A stretch of DNA of 64,000 bases from an uncultured Rhodospirillales bacterium (GTDB lineage: Bacteria; Pseudomonadota; Alphaproteobacteria; Acetobacterales; Acetobacteraceae): the NCBI GenBank assembly GCA_903835235.1, contig CAILMF010000070.1:38836-102835 (forward strand), given 5' to 3'. Positions within the stretch are counted from its first letter, which is position 1; every line of letters begins with the position of its first letter. This document shows, in pieces, positions 43,706 through 49,926 of the stretch. A program made the translations under genes and the position numbers. Below the pieces are notes generated by a model. It was given only the letters and a program-made list of their open reading frames with translations, did not search any database and was not told the DNA's origin.

Positions 43706-44308
43706 ATGAATCGCCTGAACCGCCGCACCCTGTTGGGTGCCTCCGCTGCCCTGCTGGCCCTGCCCGCCGCGGCGCAATCCGCGGCCGCTGCGAGCATTGA
43801 GGCGCTGCATGCCGCGCTGCTCGATATCATGAAGAATGCCGACCGCCTGGGGGTGAAGGGGCGGGAGCAGCGCATCCGCCCGGTGCTGCTGCGCACCTTC
43901 AACCTGACCGCGATGGCGCGGATTGCCTGCGGCCGGCCCTGGACCGACTTCACCCCGGCGCAGCAGGAAGCGGTGGCCAAGGCCTTCACCGACTGGTCGA
44001 TCGCCACCTATGCCAACCGGTTCGACGGCTTTGGCGGCGAAAGCTTCGCCACCGATGGCGAGAGCGAGTTGCCCAATGGCGACCGCATGGTGCGGACGCA
44101 TATCAACCGGGTGAACGACAGCCCGGTGGCGCTGAACTACCTGATGCGGCAGAGCGAAGGGCAGTTCCGGGTGGTGGATATCTACCTGACCGGCACGATC
44201 AGCGAATTGGCCAGCCGCCGGGCCGACTTCACCACCATTCTGCGGGATGGCGGGCCGGACCGGCTGGCGGCCGAGCTGAACCGGCGCACCGCCGACCTGC
44301 TGAAGTAG
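43706..44308 (+). CDS. hpnM: Hopanoid-associated MlaC/Ttg2D-like protein HpnM
   Basis: The 200-residue exported protein has a twin-Arg-like signal (NRRTLLGASAALLALPAAAQ) and the Tol/MlaC lipid-carrier fold: IEALHAALLDIMKNADRLG, RPVLLRTFNLTAMARIACG, FTPAQQEAVAKAFTDWSIATYANRF and a C-terminal RVVDIYLTGTISELASRRADF. In hopanoid loci this family is called HpnM and is thought to move hopanoids across the periplasm, together with the HpnN transporter found near 21-23 kb. It lies divergent from hpnA. The strong hairpin at 44447-44482 downstream belongs to the convergent peroxiredoxin unit. Confidence 0.9.
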   Translation: MNRLNRRTLLGASAALLALPAAAQSAAAASIEALHAALLDIMKNADRLGVKGREQRIRPVLLRTFNLTAMARIACGRPWTDFTPAQQEAVAKAFTDWSIATYANRFDGFGGESFATDGESELPNGDRMVRTHINRVNDSPVALNYLMRQSEGQFRVVDIYLTGTISELASRRADFTTILRDGGPDRLAAELNRRTADLLK

Positions 44309-44446
44309 CGGTCAAGCCACCGCTTGGGGCTTTGACGGCACAGCCCTGATGCTGGGGGCGGCTGCCTGATGTTCCGCACAGACCGTCAGCGCCGTTGCGT
44401 GCGGGCTGTCGCAGCCGGGCGACCCTGCCGGGGTTCCTGAAACGAC

Positions 44447-44482
44447 AATGCCCGCCAGGATCGGGTGATCCGGGCGGGCATT
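44447..44482 (-). terminator. Strong hairpin terminator
   Basis: AATGCCCGCC pairs with GGCGGGCATT, and inside it GGATC pairs with GATCC around a GGGT loop: 15 paired bases in two blocks. It lies 47 bp past the stop of the minus-strand peroxiredoxin gene and also serves the convergent hpnM. Confidence 0.85.
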
Positions 44483-44528
44483 GCCATGGTGTGCGGCCCA
44501 GGCGCCGTGGCCCGGGCCGCCGCCGCGA

Positions 44529-45011
44529 CTACAGCGCGGCGAGGATCGCCTCGGCCTTGCTGACTTCGAAGGCGCCCGCGGCTTCCACGGCCACGTGGGT
44601 CACCACGCCGTTCTTCGCCACCAGGGCAAAGCGCTGGCTGCGCACGCCCATGTTGCGCGGCGTCAGGTCCAGCTCCAGGCCCAGGGCCTTGGTGAAGGTG
44701 GCGGAGCCATCGGCCAGCATTGCCACGTTGTCGCCGGTGCCTTGGTCCTTGCCCCAGGCGCCCATCACGAAGGCGTCGTTCACGGACAGGCAGGCCACCA
44801 CGTCGACGCCCTTCTTGGCGAAGTCGGCGGCGTGCTGCACGAAGCCCGGCAGGTGCTTGGCCGAGCAGGTCGGCGTGAACGCGCCGGGCACGCCGAACAG
44901 CACCACGGTCTTGCCGGCGAAGAGCTCCTCGGTGGAGACCTCCTTCGGCCCCTCCGACGTGCCCTGCATGATCTTTACCGACGGAATCTTGTCACCAACC
45001 TTGATTGCCAT
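44529..45011 (-). CDS. Peroxiredoxin (redoxin/Prx5 type)
   Basis: The 160-residue cytosolic protein is a Prx5-family peroxidase. The peroxidatic Cys is in PGAFTPTCSAKHLPGFVQH, followed by VACLSVNDAFVMGAWGKDQ, and Arg in RSQRFALVAKNGVVTHV helps activate the thiol. It reduces hydrogen peroxide or organic hydroperoxides using glutathione/thioredoxin-type donors. The ATG at 45011 is supported by the family N-terminus (IKVGDKIPSVKI) and a GGAGGACC upstream. It is monocistronic, ending in a strong terminator. Confidence 0.95.
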   Translation of the reverse strand: MAIKVGDKIPSVKIMQGTSEGPKEVSTEELFAGKTVVLFGVPGAFTPTCSAKHLPGFVQHAADFAKKGVDVVACLSVNDAFVMGAWGKDQGTGDNVAMLADGSATFTKALGLELDLTPRNMGVRSQRFALVAKNGVVTHVAVEAAGAFEVSKAEAILAAL

Positions 45012-45180
45012 TTTCCGGTCCTCCTCGACTGTAGGGTCGATGTAGTGCTTCCTGGCGGGGATGTCACCGGGGCGGCAACGGCGCAGGTGGTTTTCGCCCT
45101 GCCGCAGGCCGCTTACCCATTGGCGTGCTTGGCCCGCCCTTGCGCTTGCGCCCGGGCCGGGCCACGGCCATCTTGGCTGC

Positions 45181-45849
45181 ATGCCAAGACGCAGCCGCGG
45201 GGCAGACCGGTCGACGCCCGAACAGCCTGACGAGCCCGCCACCCCGACGCGTGCGCCTCGCCGCCGCCGGGCGCCACGAGCGCGCGCCGACAAGGGCGAC
45301 TACCTGACCGGCCAGTTGCTGATCGCCATGCCGGGCATGCAGGACCCGCGCTTTGCCGGCAGTGTGATCTGCCTGTGTGCCCACAGCGCCGAGGGGGCCA
45401 TGGGCCTGGTGCTGAACAAGCCGGTGGACGGCATCTCCTTCGACGACCTGCTGCGCCAGCTGGAACTGGAGCCGCGCCCGCCGGAGCGCCGGCTGCGCAT
45501 GGTGCAGGGCGGCCCAGTCGAGAACGGCCGGGGCTTCGTGCTGCACACCTCCGACTGGTCCAGCGACGGGTCGCTGCAGGTGAATGGCGACCTGGCATTG
45601 ACCGCGAGCCTCGACATCCTGAAGGCCGTGGCCACCGGCGGCGGGCCGCGCCAGGGCGTGCTGGCGCTGGGCTATGCCGGCTGGGGGCCTGGCCAGCTGG
45701 AAAGCGAGATCCAGCGCAATGCCTGGCTTTCGGTAAGCCCCGACGAGGGCCTGCTGTTCCGCGAGGCGGCGGACCGGATGTGGCGCCAGGCGATGGCCAA
45801 GCTGAAGGTGGACCCCCTGCTGCTGAGCGGCGCCGCCGGCCACGCCTGA
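45181..45849 (+). CDS. YqgE/AlgH family protein
   Basis: The 222-residue protein has a basic low-complexity N-terminal tail of about 40 residues and then the DUF179 core: YLTGQLLIAMPGMQDPRFAGSVICLCAHSAEGAMGLVLNKP, RMVQGGPVENGRGFVLHTSD, GALGYAGWGPGQLESEIQRNAW-type segment and RMWRQAMAKL. The family is widespread in proteobacteria and not biochemically defined. Start chosen as the first ATG after the divergent peroxiredoxin; the core could begin later. A weak hairpin (TGCCGG/CCGGCA at 45858-45877) followed by TAAAAA may terminate it before the tRNA. Confidence 0.87.
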   Translation: MPRRSRGADRSTPEQPDEPATPTRAPRRRRAPRARADKGDYLTGQLLIAMPGMQDPRFAGSVICLCAHSAEGAMGLVLNKPVDGISFDDLLRQLELEPRPPERRLRMVQGGPVENGRGFVLHTSDWSSDGSLQVNGDLALTASLDILKAVATGGGPRQGVLALGYAGWGPGQLESEIQRNAWLSVSPDEGLLFREAADRMWRQAMAKLKVDPLLLSGAAGHA

Positions 45850-45939
45850 CCTGCCATTGCCGGCGATTTCACCGGCATAAAAACGCCGGAACCCGCTTGC
45901 CGCTGGCGCACACCGCCCCTATACCCCGGCGCCTGCGCC

Positions 45940-46030
45940 GGACGGGTGGCCGAGTGGTCGATGGCGCGCGCCTGGAAAGTGCGTATACGTTAACAGCGTA
46001 TCGTGGGTTCGAATCCCACCCCGTCCGCCA
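45940..46030 (+). tRNA. tRNA-Ser (anticodon GGA)
   Basis: A 7-bp acceptor stem GGACGGG/CCCGTCC, D-arm, CTGGAAA anticodon loop, a long class II variable arm (serine identity) and the T-arm GTGGGTTCGAATCCCAC, ending with encoded CCA at 46028-46030. Its 3' end is the left boundary of the island. Confidence 0.97.
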
Positions 46031-46370
46031 GTTTTAGCCGACGTCGGAATCTCCGCCGCGGCGAGCCGCTCCGAAAACCCCAGGTTTAGCCGAGGTTTGC
46101 CGCCGGACCTGTTGACCGGCAGGGGCGCAACGACCGCTGATTTCGGCTCTCCCCAGGACCATTCTCTCCGGACCTGTTGACTTGGCCGATTAGGTACGCT
46201 TTTCAAAACCCCTTCTATTTCAATGGCTTCGACGCGACGGCGGAGCGGGCTGGTTCGAATCGCACTTGCCTGAAAGCGTACCGTGTTTTCGAACCGGTGG
46301 TACGCGGCCGTCGAGTCCGGTGCGACGGGCGGACATTGGCGACGCGAGAAATTTGCCGCCCCCCTCCGCC
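46031..46370. other. Island left-edge region with short repeats
   Basis: No gene is supported here. CCGGACCTGTTGAC occurs directly at 46103-46116 and 46168-46181. GGTACGCTTT at 46193-46202 is inverted at 46273-46282, with a further GGTACGC at 46299-46305. A GGTTCGAATC sequence near 46251, like a tRNA T-loop, may be a remnant attachment site. Confidence 0.55.
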
Positions 46371-46673
46371 CTAACGGCTATCGGTCCCTCGCTTGGCTAA
46401 AATGTCTGCCACGCAGGCCGCCGCGGCAGCCGCGAAAGTTGTGGTTGGTGAAGCGAGCGGCCTGACTTCCAGTAGCTCCGGGGCCTTACCAATCCATGGG
46501 TTGCCTTCCATGATCGCTAACCACCCGTATAGTTTTTGAGAGAGCAGCGCCTTTTCAGCGGCCAGAATTTCTTCCTCGCTAGGGTCGCTATGCCGTCCAA
46601 GGGTTACGTATCGGCCATCAGGGGCGACAACCACCCATCTGCGCTCGCGAGATCGTTCGGTTTCTGACGCCAT
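46371..46673 (-). CDS. Small uncharacterised protein beside the methyltransferase
   Basis: The 100-residue soluble protein begins MASETERSRERRWVVVAPDGRYVTLGRHSDPSEEEILAAEKALLSQ. The first half, with alternating charged and hydrophobic residues and a VVVAPDGRYVTLGRH strand pair, looks like a small beta/alpha domain. It lies 65 bp downstream of the Dcm-type methyltransferase on the same strand, so it probably belongs to the same transcript. I recognise no family. Codon use is somewhat less GC-rich than the core genes, in keeping with acquisition. Confidence 0.6.
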   Translation of the reverse strand: MASETERSRERRWVVVAPDGRYVTLGRHSDPSEEEILAAEKALLSQKLYGWLAIMEGNPWIGKAPELLEVRPLASPTTTFAAAAAACVADILAKRGTDSR

Positions 46674-46738
46674 GGGCAGACTATGGCTCGGGTATCGTGA
46701 ACCAGGAAGCGATAGTCTCTCACCATTGAAAAATGGCG

Positions 46739-47800
46739 TTATCCGGAAACTGGAAGTCCAGAAAACAATGTCTCTGCCATTGAGGATGTTAGTTGCGTTG
46801 GCGGTAGTCTTCGGTCACCCATTTCAGAAATACGTAGGCGGTGATCTTGGTGATTCTGACTGGTCAATGCACTCACAACGCACTGCATTACTGGCGGGCA
46901 AACCCCATTCCCCAGCATTTTTATCTTGTCTCGCCTAGACCCTTGATCGAGTATGTAGTCATCGCTGAAGCCCATCGCGCGCTGCAACTCGTCAACCTGC
47001 AGCATCCGCATACGCGGCTCACCATCAATCCACTCGACAAGCCCAAATCGATCTAGCGTCGTAAGCGTGCGGATTGGTCGATCGAGCGGCTGCCAGCCGC
47101 CGCCGCCGTCGCTGCTATAATAGACAATCAGGAACGGGATGTCGCGCCCAAGTACATCGATCGCTCGCTTGGCGCGTGCGACAGTCGGCTCGGCAAGGCC
47201 GCTGCCAAATACTGGCCGCGTCTTATATGTTCCGGTCGGCGCTAAAATATCCAACACAGTCCGCCTAGGCGCAGAAAGCGGGGTCGGAGGATCCGGTGGT
47301 CCATCTTTACTGCACATTAAAAAAAGCCGACGGCGAGTCTGAGGTGCTCCAAAGTCCTGGGCGTCGAGCACGTGCTCCGTTACGTGCATATGCTCCTTGA
47401 GCGCCGCCAAGAAGTTCGGATATCGTTCCCACGTCCGCATTTGAATTACATTTTCAATCACCGCCCAACGTGGATTTAGCTCCCTGATGAATTTGAGTAC
47501 GTGGAAGGCTGTGGCCCGACTCCCCTCGTCCTTCACCCTCGCTCCGCGCGCAGGTGTGTGGCTCGTGCACTCGGGCGAAGCCAGGACGAGATCGATATGC
47601 CCGATGTCGCCAAGGAGGGCCTTGTCAGACCGGCGGTTCAGACGGGTCTCGACGACGTGCGCATCGGGAAAATTACGACGATAGGCCGAAGCCGCCATGC
47701 TCCAAGCGTCAACGGCTCCCACCATCTCGACACCCGCAGCGCGGGCACCCCAAGAGCTCCCACCACCGCCACAGAAAAGATCTATGCCACGAATCGCCAT
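46739..47800 (-). CDS. C5 cytosine DNA methyltransferase (Dcm family)
   Basis: The 353-residue enzyme has motif I IDLFCGGGGSSWG, the motif IV region LVLASPECTSHT with the catalytic Cys in an unusual SPECT context instead of PPCQ, motif VI VIENV, motif VIII QTRRR, and motifs IX-X RMLQVDELQRAMGF and LGNGVCPPV. The target-recognition region between motifs VIII and IX is short, so specificity cannot be guessed. A Vsr gene lies just upstream on the same strand, as in E. coli dcm-vsr, and the divergent side encodes the ATPase/nuclease proteins of the same cassette; this enzyme probably marks self DNA. The base composition is lower in GC than the rest of the window. Confidence 0.93.
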   Translation of the reverse strand: MAIRGIDLFCGGGGSSWGARAAGVEMVGAVDAWSMAASAYRRNFPDAHVVETRLNRRSDKALLGDIGHIDLVLASPECTSHTPARGARVKDEGSRATAFHVLKFIRELNPRWAVIENVIQMRTWERYPNFLAALKEHMHVTEHVLDAQDFGAPQTRRRLFLMCSKDGPPDPPTPLSAPRRTVLDILAPTGTYKTRPVFGSGLAEPTVARAKRAIDVLGRDIPFLIVYYSSDGGGGWQPLDRPIRTLTTLDRFGLVEWIDGEPRMRMLQVDELQRAMGFSDDYILDQGSRRDKIKMLGNGVCPPVMQCVVSALTSQNHQDHRLRISEMGDRRLPPTQLTSSMAETLFSGLPVSG

Positions 47801-47869
47801 CAGGGACGATTCGTAACAGGCTGAGCGCAGAAGCGCGAGCCTCGGCGAAGGCTGGCGAAAGGCAGAGTA

Positions 47870-48268
47870 TCAGGGCGTAGCGGCCAGGGCCTTTGTCACG
47901 CGGGCTAGGCTACCCCTGGGGTCGCGAGCAAGCTGGTGCTCCCAAACCCGGACCACTCGCCATCCAGAACGCCGCAGGCGACGGAAATTCCTTGAATCTC
48001 TGAGTCGTGTCGCCTCGATCTTTGCCTCCCAGGCTTCTGACAGCTTGTCGCGCCAAACCGGGAAGCGCCAGCCGTGCCAAAAGTCACCGTCTACGAATAC
48101 GACAACGCGGTGGTCCCGAAACACGAAGTCAGGCCGCCCAGGAAGATCGCGAACGTGGGATTCCCATTCAAGGCCGGCCTCGGAGAGCAGCGCGGCAAGG
48201 CGAAGCTCCGGTCCTGTGCCTTTCCCCTTGATGCGGGCCATAACCCGACTGCGCGTCTCCACCGACAT
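47870..48268 (-). CDS. vsr: Very short patch repair endonuclease (Vsr)
   Basis: The 132-residue protein begins at the ATG at 48268 with MSVETRSRVMARIKGKGTGPELRLA and has the catalytic DFVFRDHRVVVFVDGDFWHGW (metal-binding Asp and the two His/Trp intercalating region) and RRLRRSGWRVVRVWEHQL. Vsr nicks 5' of T in T:G mismatches that arise when 5-methylcytosine deaminates, protecting against mutation by the adjacent methyltransferase. It is the first gene of the vsr-dcm transcript and starts 134 bp from the divergent ATPase gene. Long upstream extension of the frame is low-complexity and ignored. Confidence 0.93.
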   Translation of the reverse strand: MSVETRSRVMARIKGKGTGPELRLAALLSEAGLEWESHVRDLPGRPDFVFRDHRVVVFVDGDFWHGWRFPVWRDKLSEAWEAKIEATRLRDSRNFRRLRRSGWRVVRVWEHQLARDPRGSLARVTKALAATP

Positions 48269-48402
48269 GATGTCCCCGCGGTGCCTGCGCTGGCCAGAAG
48301 GGCGCTCCGTTTCACCCGACCCGCTTTCTAGAATGATCGCCTTCTTTCTTTTTCGTATTATTGTCGGCCTTCTGATCATGCGCTTCGAATCGAGCCCCCT
48401 GC
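48269..48402. promoter_or_regulatory. Divergent promoter region of the cassette
   Basis: This 134-bp gap between vsr and the GHKL ATPase gene contains the most A/T-rich stretch of the cassette near 48,340-48,365 (TTTCTTTTTCGTATTATTG). Both transcripts must start here. I do not see a textbook -35 box. Confidence 0.45.
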
Positions 48403-49926
48403 ATGCCGTTTGAAATGGCCCCGCCTTCAGCGCATGCGCTGGTCGAAGCCATGCGCGGGCTCGGATACACGCTTTGGACGGCCATCGCCGACGTCGTCGA
48501 CAACAGCATAGCCGCCGGTGCCCGCACTGTCCGAATCGACTTCCAGTGGGACGGTCCCCAGACCTGGATACGAGTGGCCGATGACGGCCACGGCATGGGT
48601 GAGGCAGAACTGACCCAGGCAATGCGGGCCGGAGCGCGGAACCCTCTCTCGATCCGGAATGCAACCGACCTTGGCCGCTTCGGCCTTGGCTTGAAGACCG
48701 CCTCGTTTTCGCAGTGCCGCCGGCTGAGCGTAAGCTCGCTACGTGCAGGCTTGGCCCCGGCCTGTCGCGTCTGGGATCTGGACGAGATCGCGAAGCACGA
48801 CGAATGGCGCCTCGCAACCGAGCCGATGCCATCCTCAGTGCCACTTCTGGCGCCCATCCAGGACATGCCGCAGGGCACCGTCGTGCTTTGGGAGAAGCTC
48901 GATCGGGTCGTTGCAGCCGACGCTTTTGCCGACGACGCTCGTGCCGAAGACGCATTTCTCAGTCAGCTTGGTCGGACTGAGCGTCACCTTGCGATGATAT
49001 TCCACCGCTATCTCGATGCTCCCGGTACTCCATTGCATATCCTGTTCAACGGGGCGGGGCCGCAAAGCAGGCTACGCGGATGGGATCCCTTCATGGATGC
49101 TCACCCGGCCACATCACGAACGCCAGATGAGCGCTTGCGCCATGGCGATGTCGAGGTTCGGGTGCAGGGGTTTATCTTGCCCCATCGTGACCGGCTGGAC
49201 GAACGCGCTGCTGATCTCGGGGGGGGGCCGGAAGGGTGGGTCTCCCAGCAAGGCTTCTATGTCTACCGCAACCGCCGGCTTCTCGTGCCTGGCGACTGGC
49301 TCGGGCTCGGTCATCCCCGACGATGGGCCAAGGAGGACGCCTATCGCCTCGCAAGGCTTCGGTTGGACATCCCCAATTCTGCCGACGCCGCCTGGTCGAT
49401 CGACGTGCGCAAATCGACCGCCGCCCCGCCCAGGTCACTACGTGGTCGCTTGACGGATCTCGCGGAGCGTGTCCGGGCAGACGCTAGGCGGGTCTTCCTG
49501 CATCGCGGGAGTTACGGCCCGCGCGCGCCAGCTCCCAATCTGCAGAGGGCATGGACCGCTGTCGAACGCCGTGACGGCATGGCCTACAAGATTGATCGCG
49601 CGCATCCCGTGGTCGCTCGAGTGCTGGCTGAATCAACCGGATCAACCGAGGCCGTCGAAGCGATGCTCCGGATCATCGAGGAGACCGTTCCCGTTCATCG
49701 CATCTGGATCGAAACGGCAGAACGAGAGGGGCTGGCACCAACCGGCTTCAGCGCAACACCACCGGCCGAAGTGAGGTCTGTTGCGGAGACATTGTTCGGC
49801 GACTTCACAACACGCATGGGATTGAGCGACGACAGCGCGCGAACCCTCCTGATGCGAACAGAACCGTTCAACAGCTTTCCCGACCTAGTTGCTTCGCTCG
49901 GGGTGCGCACCGTGGAGAAACCATGA
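48403..49926 (+). CDS. MORC/MutL-like GHKL ATPase
   Basis: The 507-residue protein has the Bergerat ATP-binding fold in its N-terminal ~130 residues: the N-box ADVVDNSIAAGA (Asn34; an Asp at position 30 where related ATPases usually carry the catalytic Glu), the G1 box VADDGHGMGEAEL and the lid GRFGLGLKTASFSQ. A second alpha/beta (S5-like) region follows, then a C-terminal charged part. The family is the MutL/MORC-like ATPase of bacterial restriction-type loci, which is thought to form an ATP-gated clamp on DNA. Its stop overlaps the Z1 protein start (ATGA). The first ATG at 48403 is used; a Met four codons later is an alternative. Confidence 0.88.
   Translation: MPFEMAPPSAHALVEAMRGLGYTLWTAIADVVDNSIAAGARTVRIDFQWDGPQTWIRVADDGHGMGEAELTQAMRAGARNPLSIRNATDLGRFGLGLKTASFSQCRRLSVSSLRAGLAPACRVWDLDEIAKHDEWRLATEPMPSSVPLLAPIQDMPQGTVVLWEKLDRVVAADAFADDARAEDAFLSQLGRTERHLAMIFHRYLDAPGTPLHILFNGAGPQSRLRGWDPFMDAHPATSRTPDERLRHGDVEVRVQGFILPHRDRLDERAADLGGGPEGWVSQQGFYVYRNRRLLVPGDWLGLGHPRRWAKEDAYRLARLRLDIPNSADAAWSIDVRKSTAAPPRSLRGRLTDLAERVRADARRVFLHRGSYGPRAPAPNLQRAWTAVERRDGMAYKIDRAHPVVARVLAESTGSTEAVEAMLRIIEETVPVHRIWIETAEREGLAPTGFSATPPAEVRSVAETLFGDFTTRMGLSDDSARTLLMRTEPFNSFPDLVASLGVRTVEKP

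Noticed and set aside
45919..46206. A minus-strand open frame reading TGGRGGIRTHDTLLT at its middle
   Set aside because: It is the antisense of the tRNA-Ser gene; frames with this peptide commonly arise as false annotations on tRNA-Ser genes.
46672..46938. Plus-strand frame of 88 codons beginning MGRLWLGYREPGSDS
   Set aside because: It lies mostly antisense to the cytosine methyltransferase, whose conserved motifs are clear.
47870..48955. Extended 361-residue version of the Vsr gene
   Set aside because: The upstream part is antisense to the GHKL ATPase; the Vsr domain begins at the ATG at 48268.
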